DNA of 64,000 bases from Herbiconiux oxytropis (GCF_024979315.1 NZ_JANLCK010000007.1:1-64000); one strand, 5' to 3'; positions 15,374-27,062 are shown, numbered from the stretch's first letter. A program made the numbers and translations. Notes: generated from the letters alone by a model not told the origin.

Positions 15374-17505
15374 TCGAGGCCCCCCAGGCCTCCCCCGCGC
15401 TCGACTACCACTCGCTCAACGCGATGCTCAACCTCTACGACGACAACGGTCTGATCCAGTTCGACAAGGACAAAGAGGCGGCGAAGCAGTACTTCCTGCA
15501 GCACGTCAACCAGAACACGGTCTTCTTCCACAACCTGCGCGAGCGCCTCGACTACCTGATCGAGAAGGAGTATTACGAGCGCGAGCTGATCGAGTCGTAC
15601 TCGTTCGAGTTCATCCAGAAGCTCAACGACCTCGCCTACTCGAAGAAGTTCCGCTTCGAGACCTTCCTCGGCGCGTTCAAGTACTACACGAGCTACACGC
15701 TCAAGACGTTCGACGGCAAGCGCTACCTCGAGCGCTTCGAAGACAGAGTGGTCATGACGGCCCTCGGCCTCGCCCAGGGCGACGAGAAGCTCGCCGTCAA
15801 CCTCGTGGAGGAGATCATCGGCGGCCGCTTCCAGCCCGCCACCCCCACCTTCCTCAACACGGGCAAGGCTCAGCGCGGCGAGCTCGTCTCCTGCTTCCTG
15901 CTGCGCATCGAAGACAACATGGAGTCGATCGCCCGCGGCATCAACTCCGCCCTGCAGCTCTCGAAGCGCGGCGGCGGCGTGGCCCTGCTGCTCTCGAACA
16001 TCCGTGAGGCCGGCGCCCCGATCAAGCAGATCGAGAACCAGTCCTCGGGCATCATCCCCGTCATGAAGCTCCTCGAAGACTCCTTCTCCTACGCCAACCA
16101 GCTCGGTGCGCGTCAGGGTGCGGGCGCCGTCTACCTGAGCGCCCACCACCCCGACATCATGAAGTTCCTCGACACCAAGCGCGAGAACGCCGACGAGAAG
16201 ATCCGCATCAAGACGCTGTCGCTCGGCGTCGTGGTGCCCGACATCACGTTCGAGCTCGCCAAGAACGACGAGGACATGTACCTCTTCTCGCCGTACGACG
16301 TCGAGAAGGTCTACGGCCTGCCCTTCGGCGACATCTCGGTGACCGAGAAGTACCGCGAGATGGTCGACGACCCGCGCATCCGCAAGACCAAGATCAAGGC
16401 CCGCGAGTTCTTCCAGACCCTCGCCGAGATCCAGTTCGAATCCGGCTACCCGTACATCATGTACGAAGACACCGTCAACAAGGCGAACCCCATCAAGGGC
16501 CGCATCAACATGTCGAACCTGTGCTCGGAGATCCTGCAGGTCAACACGCCCACGACCTACAACGAAGACCTGTCGTACGACCACATCGGCAAGGACATCT
16601 CGTGCAACCTCGGGTCGATGAACATCGCGCTGTCGATGGACTCGCCCGACTTCGGCCTCACCGTCGAGACGGCCATCCGCGGCCTCACCTCGGTGTCGAA
16701 CCAGTCGCACATCACCTCGGTGCGCTCGATCGAGGACGGCAACGACAAGTCGCACGCCATCGGCCTCGGCCAGATGAACCTGCACGGCTACCTCGCCCGT
16801 GAGCGTGTGCACTACGGCTCGGAGGAGGGTGTCGACTTCACGAACATCTACTTCTACACCGTGCTGTTCCACGCCCTGCGCGCCTCGAACTCGATCGCGA
16901 TCGAGCGCAACGAGAAGTTCGACGGCTTCGAGGACTCGACCTACGCCTCGGGCGAGTTCTTCGACAAGTACACGGATGCACCGTGGGTGCCGGCGACGGC
17001 GCGCGTCGCCGAGCTGTTCGCCTCGTCGGAGATCGCCATCCCCACGCAGAGCGACTGGCTCGAGCTGAAGGCCTCCATCCAGGCCCACGGCATCTACAAC
17101 CAGAACCTGCAGGCCGTGCCGCCCACCGGATCGATCTCGTACATCAACAACTCGACCTCGTCGATCCACCCCGTGGCGTCGAAGATCGAGATCCGCAAGG
17201 AAGGCAAGATCGGCCGCGTCTACTACCCGGCGCCGTTCCTCACGAACGACAACCTGGAGTACTACGCCGACGCCTACGAGATCGGCGCCGAGAAGATCAT
17301 CGACACCTACGCCGCGGCCACGCAGCACGTCGACCAGGGCCTCTCGCTCACGCTGTTCTTCAAGGACACCGCCACCACCCGCGACATCAACCGGGCGCAG
17401 ATCTACGCCTGGCGCAAGGGCATCAAGACCATCTACTACATCCGTCTCCGCCAGCTCGCGCTGGAGGGCACGGAGGTCGACGGCTGCGTCAGCTGCATGC
17501 TCTGA
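15358..17505 (+). CDS. nrdE: Class Ib ribonucleoside-diphosphate reductase, alpha subunit
   Basis: The 715-residue catalytic subunit reduces ribonucleoside diphosphates. The thiyl-radical cysteine lies in SNLCSEI and the redox-active pair in LVSCFLL and ISCNLGSMN. The C-terminal CVSC accepts electrons from NrdH, and [15 protein letters not shown] belongs to the substrate region. There is no N-terminal ATP-cone of the NrdA type, as expected for Ib. The GTG start overlaps nrdI. Expression is probably governed by the NrdR and DnaA sites upstream of nrdH. Confidence 0.96.
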   Translation: MEATLIEAPQASPALDYHSLNAMLNLYDDNGLIQFDKDKEAAKQYFLQHVNQNTVFFHNLRERLDYLIEKEYYERELIESYSFEFIQKLNDLAYSKKFRFETFLGAFKYYTSYTLKTFDGKRYLERFEDRVVMTALGLAQGDEKLAVNLVEEIIGGRFQPATPTFLNTGKAQRGELVSCFLLRIEDNMESIARGINSALQLSKRGGGVALLLSNIREAGAPIKQIENQSSGIIPVMKLLEDSFSYANQLGARQGAGAVYLSAHHPDIMKFLDTKRENADEKIRIKTLSLGVVVPDITFELAKNDEDMYLFSPYDVEKVYGLPFGDISVTEKYREMVDDPRIRKTKIKAREFFQTLAEIQFESGYPYIMYEDTVNKANPIKGRINMSNLCSEILQVNTPTTYNEDLSYDHIGKDISCNLGSMNIALSMDSPDFGLTVETAIRGLTSVSNQSHITSVRSIEDGNDKSHAIGLGQMNLHGYLARERVHYGSEEGVDFTNIYFYTVLFHALRASNSIAIERNEKFDGFEDSTYASGEFFDKYTDAPWVPATARVAELFASSEIAIPTQSDWLELKASIQAHGIYNQNLQAVPPTGSISYINNSTSSIHPVASKIEIRKEGKIGRVYYPAPFLTNDNLEYYADAYEIGAEKIIDTYAAATQHVDQGLSLTLFFKDTATTRDINRAQIYAWRKGIKTIYYIRLRQLALEGTEVDGCVSCML

Positions 17506-18540
<1,035 letters not shown>

Positions 18541-18544
18541 TCCG

Positions 18545-19657
18545 GTGACGGCCGAAGCGCCCGCGTCGCCCGCGACCGCCGCGGGCGACGCGCACGCAGG
18601 TGCCCGCCCGGCCGGCGCGCGCGAGCGGGCGGCCTGGGCCGACTTCGCGCGCGGGGTGAGCGTCGTGCTCGTGGTGCTCATGCACCTGTACTTCCTGCAC
18701 TACACCTGGTTCTTCCGGGGCGAAGACGGCGCCGCGGTCGTGAAGTCGGTGCTCGACTTCACGAGCCCCCTCCGCATGCCGTTGTTCTTCCTCGTCTCGG
18801 GGTTCCTGGCGTCCCGAGCGGTGGAGCGCTCCTGGGGATCGAGCCTGCACGGCCGCATCGTCCAGCCCGTCTACCTGTTCGTGCTGTGGCTCGGTGTCAA
18901 CATCGCCATCGACGTCTGGCGGGCCGCCCTCGGCGTGCGCGGCGAGGTGAGCCCGTGGGAGTACTTCACCGACAACCTCCTCTGGCCGCAGACCACGCTC
19001 TGGTACCTCTACGCCCTCGTGCTCTTCTTCACGGTCACGAGACTCACCCGCGACGTGCCGGCGCCCGTGGTGGTGATCGTCGGCACGATGGTCTCCATCA
19101 TCGGCACCACGTTCGTCGACGGCCTCGCCCAGAACCTGCTCCGCTCATTCGTCTTCTACGCGCTCGCCTCCCGCGCACCCCAGGTGATCGACTGGATCGT
19201 GGCGAGCGTCGCAGCTCTCCGGGCGTGGCCGGCGCTCCTCCTCGTGCTCGGCGCAGGCGCGGGCTACGCCGCGCTCACCGCCCTCTACCTCGAGCTCTGG
19301 GTCGACTTCGGCCTCTACCTGCTCGCCGGCGCCGCCGGGGTGCTCTTCGGGCTCGTGCTCTCGGCCCGCATCGGTGGGCACATCCTCGTGGCGCCCGTGC
19401 GCTACCTCGGCCGCCACACGCTGCCGATCTTCCTCGTGCACCCGTTCGTCTTCATCGCCGCCAACGACATCCTGGCGGAGAACCCGGACCTGGCCGATGC
19501 CATCCTCGACGACCAGACCCTCCTCATCGCCTACCCATGGCTCCTGCTCCTCATCACCCTCGGTCTCAGCGTGGGCCTCGAGGCTCTCGCCGAGCTCCTC
19601 GGACTTCGCGCGCTGTTCAGCCTGCCGCGCTGGAAGCAGCGGGCCTCCGGCCCCTAG
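18545..19657 (+). CDS. Acyltransferase family 3 membrane protein
   Basis: This 370-residue protein has about ten hydrophobic helices and the Acyltransferase_3 opening motif, DFARGVSVVLVVLMHLY, with the conserved His near residue 45. Members move acyl groups across or onto surface glycans, or act in related exopolysaccharide modification. It begins only four bases after the nrdF stop and so may be read through from the nrd operon, but it is functionally unrelated. No specific substrate can be inferred. Confidence 0.8.
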   Translation: MTAEAPASPATAAGDAHAGARPAGARERAAWADFARGVSVVLVVLMHLYFLHYTWFFRGEDGAAVVKSVLDFTSPLRMPLFFLVSGFLASRAVERSWGSSLHGRIVQPVYLFVLWLGVNIAIDVWRAALGVRGEVSPWEYFTDNLLWPQTTLWYLYALVLFFTVTRLTRDVPAPVVVIVGTMVSIIGTTFVDGLAQNLLRSFVFYALASRAPQVIDWIVASVAALRAWPALLLVLGAGAGYAALTALYLELWVDFGLYLLAGAAGVLFGLVLSARIGGHILVAPVRYLGRHTLPIFLVHPFVFIAANDILAENPDLADAILDDQTLLIAYPWLLLLITLGLSVGLEALAELLGLRALFSLPRWKQRASGP

Positions 19658-19690
19658 GCTGGGGGTTCTGTCCGGCGAGCAAGGAGTGCT

Positions 19691-20770
19691 GTGGGAGTCG
19701 TCCGAACCTGGGTCTTCCCGATCCTCCGCATCGTCCTGATCCTCGTGATCGCCGTCGCCCTCGGCAAACTCGCCTTCTTCCCCGATCAGGCGGAGGAGGC
19801 GGATCCGGCGGTGCCGACGGGCGAGATCGTCGAGCCCCGCACCGTGGTGGGCATCGGCAGCATCACGAACGACGTGATCGTGCAGGCCACCGTCTCCGCC
19901 GACGCCGCCGTGCCCGTGAAGGCCACCGCCGCGGGCACCGTCGACGAGATCTTCGTGGCCCAGGGCGCCGGCGTGAGCGCGGGCGACGTGGTGTTCGACG
20001 TCAAGGTCGAGATCGAGCGCGATCCGGCGGCGAGCGTCGACGCCGAGGGCAAGCCGCTGCCCGCGATCTTCCGCTACGTGGAGGTGACCGCACCGGCATC
20101 CGGCACCCTCAGCTCGCTCGGCGTGATCGAAGGCCAGGCGGTGACGATCGGCGAGGTCACGGGCCAGGTGGCACCGCCCACGTTCTCGGTCAGCGGCACC
20201 CTCGAGCCCGCGCAGCAGTACCGGCTCGTGAACCAGCCCACCGAGGCGTCGGTCGCCATCAGCGGCGGCCCGGCCCCGTTCGTCTGCACGGGGCTCCGCA
20301 TCATCACCCCGCTGCCGGGCAGCACGGGCACGGATTCCGGTGGCGGGTCGGGCGGAACCGGTTCGGGCGGGTCGGGCGGCGCGCCGGGCGGTGGCGCCGG
20401 CGGTGGTGCCGGCTCCACCACGGTCACCTGCCCGGTGCCGAACGGCCAGGTCGTCTTCTCCGGACTCACCGCCGAGATGACGCTCGCAGGCGGTCAGGTC
20501 GACAACGTGCTCGTGGTGCCGATGACGGCCGTGCGCGGTGCAGCCCAGACCGGCACGGTGTGGGTGTCGACGACCGACGGTGGCACCGAGGAGCGCGCCG
20601 TCGGGCTCGGGCTGAGCGACGGGACGTTCGTGGAGATCACGGGCGGGCTCACCGAGGGCGAGGAGATCCTCGAGTTCGCCCCCGGCGCGCTCGCCGTGCC
20701 TGGCGGAGGCATGGAGGGCATGGAGAACTGCATCAGCCTTCCCGACGGCAGCATGAGCTGCGCCGGCTGA
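19691..20770 (+). CDS. MacA-like periplasmic-adaptor/membrane-fusion protein
   Basis: 359 residues: one N-terminal membrane anchor (about 6-26), then two biotinyl-lipoyl-like segments (ATAAGTVDEIFVAQGAGV and TAPASGTLSSLGVIEGQ). A Gly-Ser-rich loop near 215-240 follows, then a beta-barrel half ending with two Cys in the tail. In Gram-positive bacteria such proteins work with MacB-type ABC exporters on the outer face of the membrane. GTG 19691 has AAGGAG just upstream. The next gene's ATG overlaps its stop, giving a MacA-ATPase-permease operon. Confidence 0.82.
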   Translation: MGVVRTWVFPILRIVLILVIAVALGKLAFFPDQAEEADPAVPTGEIVEPRTVVGIGSITNDVIVQATVSADAAVPVKATAAGTVDEIFVAQGAGVSAGDVVFDVKVEIERDPAASVDAEGKPLPAIFRYVEVTAPASGTLSSLGVIEGQAVTIGEVTGQVAPPTFSVSGTLEPAQQYRLVNQPTEASVAISGGPAPFVCTGLRIITPLPGSTGTDSGGGSGGTGSGGSGGAPGGGAGGGAGSTTVTCPVPNGQVVFSGLTAEMTLAGGQVDNVLVVPMTAVRGAAQTGTVWVSTTDGGTEERAVGLGLSDGTFVEITGGLTEGEEILEFAPGALAVPGGGMEGMENCISLPDGSMSCAG

Positions 20771-21534
20771 TGTCGCTGCTGCACCTCAGCGAGGTCACCC
20801 GCACGGTGATCCCGCCCGATCAGCCGGCGCTGACCATCCTGAACGGGGTCGACCTCACCGTCGAGCCCGGAGACCGGGTGTCGATCGTCGGCCGCTCCGG
20901 ATCGGGCAAGTCGACGCTGCTCAACCTGATGGGCCTCCTCGACCAGCCCACGAGCGGCACCCTCACCTTCGACGACCGGCCCGTGAAGTCGTACTCGAGC
21001 GCCGAGCGCGACCGCGTGCGGGGGGCCCGGATCGGGTTCATCTTCCAGCAGTTCAACCTGCTGCCTGGCCGCACGGCGCTCGAGAACGTGACCATGCCGC
21101 TGCTCTACGCCAGCGGCACGCAGTTCTGGCGGCGCAAGGCGATCGCCGCCGAGATGCTCGAGCAGGTCGGGCTCGGACACCGGCTCACCAGCCTGCCGGA
21201 TCGGCTCTCGGGCGGCGAGCAGCAGCGGGTCGCGATCGCGCGGTCGCTCGTGCGCGGGCCGAGCCTCATCCTCGCCGACGAGCCCACCGGCGCCCTCGAC
21301 CTCGACACGGGGCAGACCGTGATGGAGCTCATCGACGACGTCGCCACGCGCACGGGGGCGGCCCTCGTGATCATCACGCACGATCCGGCCATCGCCACGC
21401 GCGCCCGCGACCACTACCGGCTCGACCGCGGCGTGCTGCGGCGGGCGGATGCGGGCGTGGGGGAGCGGACGGCGGCGCTCGCCGCCGACGGGGCCGGGGC
21501 CTCCGGGGCCGGCGCCTTCGGGGCATCCGCATGA
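20770..21534 (+). CDS. ABC transporter ATP-binding protein, MacB/LolD type
   Basis: 254 residues with a canonical nucleotide-binding domain: Walker A GRSGSGKST near 43-51, Q-loop FIFQQFNLL, signature LSGGEQQRVAIARSL, Walker B LILADEPTGAL and the switch His in IITHDP. Sequence type matches the MacB/LolD group, which pairs with FtsX-like permeases. An Ala/Gly-rich tail of about 25 residues is dispensable in appearance. The start overlaps the adaptor's stop by one base and its end overlaps the permease start by four. Confidence 0.92.
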   Translation: MSLLHLSEVTRTVIPPDQPALTILNGVDLTVEPGDRVSIVGRSGSGKSTLLNLMGLLDQPTSGTLTFDDRPVKSYSSAERDRVRGARIGFIFQQFNLLPGRTALENVTMPLLYASGTQFWRRKAIAAEMLEQVGLGHRLTSLPDRLSGGEQQRVAIARSLVRGPSLILADEPTGALDLDTGQTVMELIDDVATRTGAALVIITHDPAIATRARDHYRLDRGVLRRADAGVGERTAALAADGAGASGAGAFGASA

Positions 21535-22817
21535 AGCGCGCGCTCACCGGTTTCGTGGGGGCCGTTCTCGAGGCATGGCAGGAGCTGCGCATCCACCGCA
21601 CCCGAGTGCTGCTCTCGCTCATCGGGGTGGCGGTCGCGGTGTGCTCGCTCACCACCGTGGTGGCGCTCGGCGCCATCGTGCAGCAGGCCAACGAGGAGCT
21701 CAGCGAGCGCTCGAGCGGGCGCCCCGCGACCCTCTACCTCTCGGCCTACAGCGACGGCACCGGCGCCGGCGGGTCTGCCGAGATCGACGGCGAGCTCATG
21801 GATGCCACGTGGGCCGAGACCCTCGAGCGCTACGACGTGACCTACGGCAGCCGGGTGCTCTCGGGCTCGCAGAACGTGGGGTTCGTCGACGGCATCGTGC
21901 CCGTGGGCGTGCAGGCCGTCGACCAGCCCTACGGCGAGATGCACCGCGTGCGCGTCTCCGAGGGTGCCTGGTTCACTCCGGGCGACGCGCTCCAGCTCGC
22001 ACCGCGCCTGATCGTGAACCAGATCTTCTGGGAGCGGATCGGCTCGCCCGACCTCGCAACGCATCCCACCGTGAAGCTCGGCGGCCAAGGCGCGCAGCCC
22101 ACCACGATCGCGGTGGTCACGGGGGTCACCCCGGTGGCGAGCTACGAGACCGAGCCGTCGATGTTCATGCTCGTCGACCAGTTCGCGGCCGTGCAGGCGG
22201 CCGACCCCACGGGTGGTGGCGGCGGCGCGGGGGGCTTCGCCGACCCGTTCGCGGGCGGCGCGCAGACCCAGTACGAGATGTGGGTGCCTCCCGCGCTCGC
22301 CGAACCGCTCATCCCGCTGCTGCAGCGCGACTTCACCGCAGCCCTCGGCGAGGGGGTGCAGGTCGACGTGTTTCGGCAGGACTTCGCGCAGTACGGCGAC
22401 GACCCGTTCCTCGTGACGAAGCTCGTGGTGGGCGGGATCGCCGTGCTCGTGCTGCTGCTCGGGGCGCTCGGGCTCGTCAACATCGCGCTCGTGACGGTTA
22501 AGCAGCGGGTGCGGGAGATCGGCATCCGGCGGAGCTTCGGTGCGACGGCCGGGCGGGTGTTCTTCGCCGTGATGATGGAGAGCGTCGTGGCGACGGTCGC
22601 GGCCGGTATCGCGGGAGTCGTCGCGGCGGTGCTCATCGTGCAGAGCCCGTGGGTGCGAGATCTCGTGGGGCAGGGCATGATCACCGACTTCCCGCCGTTC
22701 CCCGTCGATGCCGCCCTGCTCGGGCTCGTGGCCGCGACCGCCGTGGGGGCCCTCGCGGGGCTGCTGCCGGCGCTCGTGGCGGTGCGCGTGAAGGTGATCG
22801 ACGCGATCCGGTACTGA
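21531..22817 (+). CDS. ABC transporter permease, MacB/FtsX family
   Basis: This 428-residue permease has one N-terminal helix (about 22-45), a large extracellular MacB-PCD-like domain with a short Gly-rich loop near 225-235, and three C-terminal helices. The FtsX coupling motif VKQRVREIGIRRSFGAT is visible. MacB-type transporters use a mechanical cycle to expel peptides, lipoproteins or drugs rather than moving them across the membrane. ATG 21531 overlaps the ATPase stop. Substrate unknown. Confidence 0.9.
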   Translation: MKRALTGFVGAVLEAWQELRIHRTRVLLSLIGVAVAVCSLTTVVALGAIVQQANEELSERSSGRPATLYLSAYSDGTGAGGSAEIDGELMDATWAETLERYDVTYGSRVLSGSQNVGFVDGIVPVGVQAVDQPYGEMHRVRVSEGAWFTPGDALQLAPRLIVNQIFWERIGSPDLATHPTVKLGGQGAQPTTIAVVTGVTPVASYETEPSMFMLVDQFAAVQAADPTGGGGGAGGFADPFAGGAQTQYEMWVPPALAEPLIPLLQRDFTAALGEGVQVDVFRQDFAQYGDDPFLVTKLVVGGIAVLVLLLGALGLVNIALVTVKQRVREIGIRRSFGATAGRVFFAVMMESVVATVAAGIAGVVAAVLIVQSPWVRDLVGQGMITDFPPFPVDAALLGLVAATAVGALAGLLPALVAVRVKVIDAIRY

Positions 22818-22877
22818 GCGGTGCGGGGGCGCATCGCCGCATCCCCGCATAGCCGCTTCGGTGCTGATGCGGGCGGG

Positions 22878-23960
22878 CTAGACCGGTGTGACCGGTGGAA
22901 GGCCACCGAGGACCGCGACGACGTTCTGCACCGCGAGGTCGCCCATGCGCTCGCGCGTGGCGGCGCCGGCGCTGCCGATGTGCGGCACCGCGACGACGTT
23001 CGGCAGGGCGAGGAGGCCCTGGCTGATGGCGGGCTCCCACTCGAAGACGTCGAGGCCGGCGGCGCCGATGACGCCGTCGCGGAGGGCGTCGATGAGGGCG
23101 AGCTCGTCGACGATGGGCCCGCGGGCGGTGTTGATGAGGATGGCGGAGCGCTTCATGGCCGCGAACTGCTCGGCGCCGATGAGGTGCCGGGTCTCGGAGG
23201 TGAGCGGGCAGTGCAGCGACACGACGTCGCTCTCGGCGAGCAGCTCGGCAAGCTCGACGGCGCGGATGCCCAGGGCCTCCGCCTCGGGGCCCGACGCGCG
23301 CGAGCCCGTGGCCACGATGCGCATCCCGAACGCGGCCGCCCGCCTCGCCACCGCGAAGCCGATGCGGCCGAGGCCGACGATGCCGAGGGTGGCGCCCGCG
23401 CTCACGTCGAGGCCCACGAAGAAGTCGGGCTCCCAGCGCCACTCGGCCCCGGTGCGCACGAAGCGGTCGGCCTCGACCACCCTGCGGGCGGTGGCGAGCA
23501 GGAGGGTGAAGGCGAGGTCGGCGGTGGCCTCGTCGAGCACGCCGGGGGTGTTGGTCACGGCGATGCCGCGGGCGGTGGCGGCGGGCACGTCGATGTTGTC
23601 GTAGCCCACGCCGAGGTTGGCGACGAGGCGGAGGGAGGGGCCCGCGGCGTCCATGACCTCGCCGTCGATGCGGTGGGTGACGAGGCTCACGATGGCGGAA
23701 GCGCCCGGCACGGCGGCGAGCAGGTCGTCGCGGTCGGCGGTGGAGGTGGTGACCTCCACGGGGGCGGCGGCGAGCCGGGCGGCCGCGTTCGGCGGCAGCG
23801 TGAACGTGAGGTGTGCGCGGGGGCGGCGCGCGAGGGCGGCGGCGGGGTCGGTGGCAGCGTCGGTGCCGGTGGCAGCGTCGGTGCCGGCGGGGTCGGTGGC
23901 CGCCGAGGTGGCCCCGTTGCGGGCGGCCGGGGGAACGGAGGGCGTCGTCGCATCGCTCAT
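22878..23960 (-). CDS. D-isomer-specific 2-hydroxyacid dehydrogenase (glyoxylate/hydroxypyruvate reductase type)
   Basis: This 360-residue NAD(P)-dependent dehydrogenase has the nucleotide motif GIVGLGRIG, the catalytic Arg in INTARGPIVDE, a Glu in DVFEWEP and the His in VPHIGSAG. The first ~45 residues are an unusual Ala/Thr/Asp-rich extension encoded by repeated GTCGGTGGCAGC-type units; homologues normally begin near RAHLTFTLP, so a later start is possible. CAGAGT-GGAGTC precedes the ATG, close to the leaderless pattern. Divergent from glycerate kinase, it could supply glycerate from hydroxypyruvate. Confidence 0.85.
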   Translation of the reverse strand: MSDATTPSVPPAARNGATSAATDPAGTDAATGTDAATDPAAALARRPRAHLTFTLPPNAAARLAAAPVEVTTSTADRDDLLAAVPGASAIVSLVTHRIDGEVMDAAGPSLRLVANLGVGYDNIDVPAATARGIAVTNTPGVLDEATADLAFTLLLATARRVVEADRFVRTGAEWRWEPDFFVGLDVSAGATLGIVGLGRIGFAVARRAAAFGMRIVATGSRASGPEAEALGIRAVELAELLAESDVVSLHCPLTSETRHLIGAEQFAAMKRSAILINTARGPIVDELALIDALRDGVIGAAGLDVFEWEPAISQGLLALPNVVAVPHIGSAGAATRERMGDLAVQNVVAVLGGLPPVTPV

Positions 23961-24059
23961 GACTCCACTCTGGCATCTCCGGTCGCCCGTGGGGGTCGCT
24001 GGGTGCTCGGCGACGTTCCGCGTGTTGACAAGGGGCGGGCGGCGTGAGGGGATGAGCGG

Positions 24060-25238
24060 GTGGCTTCTCGTGTCGTGATCGCGCCGGACTCGTTCAAGGG
24101 CACCGCCACCGCGGTCGAGGCGGCTGAGTGGCTGGCCGAGGGGTGGCTCTCGGTGTGCCCGGGCGACGACGTCGTCCGCATCCCGATGGCCGACGGCGGC
24201 GAGGGCGCTCTCGACGCTTTCGAGCTGGCGCGCCCGGATGCGCGGCGCATCCCGGTCACCGTCACCGGTCCCGACGACCGCGTGATCGAGGCGACCTGGC
24301 TGTGGCTGCCGCCGACCGCGGTGCTCAGGGGTGTGTCGGGCGCTGCCGATCGGCTCGGCGGCACCGCCGTGGTCGAGCTCGCGAGCACGAGCGGCATCAC
24401 GCTGCTCGACCGGCTGCGGCCGCTCGAGGCGCACACGATCGGCTTCGGCCAGGCCATCCGCGCGGCCCTCGACGCGGGGGTCGACGAGGTGGTGCTCGCC
24501 ATCGGCGGGAGCTCCTCGACCGACGGCGGGGCGGGCGCCCTCGAGGTGCTCGGGGCGAGTTTCACGGGAGACGATGGCCGTCCGGTGGCCCCGGGCAACG
24601 GAGGGCTCGCGTCGATCCGGCGCGCCGACCTCTCGACGCTCCGCGCTCTGCCGCCCGGGGGCGTCGCGGTGCTGAGCGACGTCGACAACCCCCTGCTCGG
24701 TCGCCGAGGAGCCGTGGCGGTCTTCGGGCTTCAGAAGGGGATCGAGGAGGGCCTCGCTCCCCAGGCCGAGGCCAATCTCGCGGTGTTCGCCCGGGTGCTG
24801 GCGGAGGCCACGGGCATCGACCCCGAGACCCCCGGCGCGGGCGCAGCCGGCGGCACGGGCTTCGGGCTGCTCGCGTGGGGCGCGCGACTCACCCCGGGCG
24901 CCACCGCGGTGGCCGAGCTGCTGAGGCTGCCGGAGCGACTCGCCGGCGTCGACGTCGTCATCACCGGGGAGGGCCGCTTCGACGACCAGTCCGAAGCGGG
25001 GAAGGTCCCCACCACGGTGCGCGACCTGGCGCGAGCGGCCGACGCCGGCACCTCCACGTCCGCCCCGGTGCGCGTGGCACTCGTCGCGGGGGCGATCGAG
25101 GGCCCGACCGCCTCGTTCGACGACGCCGTCGCGCTCACCGACCTGGCCGGATCCGCTGCCGCCGCCATGGCCGACCCCCGCCCCCACCTCGTGGCCGCCG
25201 GAGCAGCCCTCGCCTCGCGCGGACATCGCCACGTCTGA
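24060..25238 (+). CDS. Glycerate 2-kinase, GlxK family
   Basis: This 392-residue member of the class II glycerate kinase family phosphorylates D-glycerate with ATP. Signatures are VVIAPDSFKGT at the N terminus, PMADGGEGAL, GGSSSTDGGAGAL and the C-terminal ITGEGRFDDQSEAGK. GTG 24060 is about eight bases after GAGGGG. The divergent hydroxyacid dehydrogenase may provide its substrate. The 202 nt downstream (25239-25440) contain no recognisable gene or RNA. Confidence 0.9.
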   Translation: MASRVVIAPDSFKGTATAVEAAEWLAEGWLSVCPGDDVVRIPMADGGEGALDAFELARPDARRIPVTVTGPDDRVIEATWLWLPPTAVLRGVSGAADRLGGTAVVELASTSGITLLDRLRPLEAHTIGFGQAIRAALDAGVDEVVLAIGGSSSTDGGAGALEVLGASFTGDDGRPVAPGNGGLASIRRADLSTLRALPPGGVAVLSDVDNPLLGRRGAVAVFGLQKGIEEGLAPQAEANLAVFARVLAEATGIDPETPGAGAAGGTGFGLLAWGARLTPGATAVAELLRLPERLAGVDVVITGEGRFDDQSEAGKVPTTVRDLARAADAGTSTSAPVRVALVAGAIEGPTASFDDAVALTDLAGSAAAAMADPRPHLVAAGAALASRGHRHV

Positions 25239-25440
25239 GCTGAAGCGGCACTGCATCCGGCTCGGAGAACAGCAGCCTCGGCGAACTCCGCGCCACACCG
25301 GACGTCGCGCACCCACGACACCGCGTGAGACGGCGTGCGGGCACGTGCGGCGCCGTGAGTGGTGGGGTTTATGCGCCCGCTGCTCCGCGGGTGGGGCGGT
25401 CCGCGCGCACGCGACGGCCGAGTGGTGACAGAGTGAGGGG

Positions 25441-26967
25441 ATGACTGCATCGAGGCGCGCCTGGCAGGCGCTCATCGTCCTGCTGGCGGGTATGTGCATC
25501 GCCCTGCTGGACACCACCATCGTGAACGTGGCGCTGCCCTCGATCCGCACGAGCATCGACGCGAGCGAGGCGACCCTCAGCTGGATCATCTCCGGCTACG
25601 CCCTCGCCTTCGGTCTCGCACTCATCCCCGCGGGCCGGATCGGCGACCGGATCGGCCACAAGTGGGTGTTCTTCACCGGCATCGCGCTGTTCACCCTCGC
25701 GAGCCTCGCGTGCGGGCTGTCGCAGAACGACTTCCAGCTCATCGCCTCGCGCGTCGTGCAGGGGCTCGCCGGCGGCATCTTCGTGCCCGCGGTCACCGCG
25801 TACATCCAGTTGCTGTTCCCGATCAGGATGCGCGGCAAGGCCTTCGCGATCATGGGCGCCGTGATCGGCGTCTCGACCGCCCTCGGCCCCATCATCGGCG
25901 GTCTCATCATCCAGGCGTTCGGATCCGAGGAGGGCTGGCGGCTCGTCTTCGGCGTCAACCTCCCGATCGGCATCGCGACGCTCATCGCGGCGGCGATCCT
26001 CCTCCCCGGCCGGAGGGAGACGGACGAGGTGGCGGCCGAGGCCGCGCCTGCCGGTGCAGGCGCGCCTGCCGGTGCCCCCGCATCGGCTGCCCCTGCCGGC
26101 CCATCTTCCGCCCCCACCAGGGCCGGCATCGACTGGGTCGGGCTCGTCCTCGTGTCGGGTGGCCTCATCGGCCTCCTCGTCCCCCTCATCCAGGGTGAAG
26201 ACGAGGGCTGGCCGCTCTGGACCTTCCTCGTCCTCGCCGCCGGCGTGCTCCTCCTCGTGGCGTTCGGCGCCTGGGAGGTCGCCTACACCAAGCGCGGCCG
26301 CCTGCCCCTCGTGCCCCCCAAGCTCTTCCGGCATCCGGCGTTCACGGGCGGAGTCGTGCTCGCCCTCGTCTACTTCGCAGCCTTCACGAGCATCTTCTTC
26401 ACCATCTCGCTGCTCTGGCAGAGCGGGCTCGGCCACACGGCGCTCGAATCGGGGGCGGTCTCGATCCCCTTCGCCATCGGCTCCATCATCGGCTCCAGTC
26501 AGAGCAACCGCCTCTCCGAGCGTCTCGGCCGCACCGTGCTCATCATCGGCACGGCGGCCGTCGCGGTGGGGCTCGCCTGGGTGTGGATCGTGCTCCTCGT
26601 CACGAACCCGGCGGATCTCACCAACTGGCTCCTCCTCGCCCCGCTGTTCATCGCGGGCCTCGGCAACGGCCTCTTCATCGCCCCGAACGCCCAGTTCATC
26701 GTGGCGACTGTCGACCGGCCTGACGCGGGCGCGGCCTCCGGAGTCATCAGCGCCATGCAGCGCATCGGCAGCGCGGTGGGCATCGCGGTCATCGGCAGCG
26801 TGCTGTTCGGCACGCTCGTGGTGAACGGATCGTCGGCGGATGCCGTGGCGAGCGCGTTCGTGACCAGCTCGGCCGCGGCGATGGGCGTGAGCGTCGCGTT
26901 CGCGGTCGTCGCCTTCCTGCTCGTGTTCGCACTGCCGCGCCGCACGGCGGCCCCGGGCGGGCGCTGA
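25441..26967 (+). CDS. DHA2-family (EmrB/QacA) MFS drug transporter
   Basis: 508 residues with about 14 transmembrane helices. The DHA2 helix-1 motif LLDTTIVNVALPSI lies near residues 21-34 and PAGRIGDRIGHKW in loop 2-3. A hydrophilic Ala/Pro-rich loop of about 30 residues sits between helices 6 and 7. Members expel drugs and cationic dyes by proton antiport. CAGAGT-GAGGGG-ATG gives the same six-base spacing as leaderless genes, with a weaker -10. No regulator is adjacent. Confidence 0.9.
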   Translation: MTASRRAWQALIVLLAGMCIALLDTTIVNVALPSIRTSIDASEATLSWIISGYALAFGLALIPAGRIGDRIGHKWVFFTGIALFTLASLACGLSQNDFQLIASRVVQGLAGGIFVPAVTAYIQLLFPIRMRGKAFAIMGAVIGVSTALGPIIGGLIIQAFGSEEGWRLVFGVNLPIGIATLIAAAILLPGRRETDEVAAEAAPAGAGAPAGAPASAAPAGPSSAPTRAGIDWVGLVLVSGGLIGLLVPLIQGEDEGWPLWTFLVLAAGVLLLVAFGAWEVAYTKRGRLPLVPPKLFRHPAFTGGVVLALVYFAAFTSIFFTISLLWQSGLGHTALESGAVSIPFAIGSIIGSSQSNRLSERLGRTVLIIGTAAVAVGLAWVWIVLLVTNPADLTNWLLLAPLFIAGLGNGLFIAPNAQFIVATVDRPDAGAASGVISAMQRIGSAVGIAVIGSVLFGTLVVNGSSADAVASAFVTSSAAAMGVSVAFAVVAFLLVFALPRRTAAPGGR

Positions 26968-27062
26968 TCCACGGCTGCCCCGCACGGCGGACCGGGCTCC
27001 TCCTCCGGATCCGCTGTGGGCGGTTTCTCAGACAGGGGTTGCGCCCGGGCGTGTCGGGCCGC

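Noticed and set aside
25239-25440. Possible hidden gene or RNA in the gap after glycerate kinase.
   Set aside because: No plausible start, domain or long stem was found on either strand; only the CAGAGT box before 25441 stands out.
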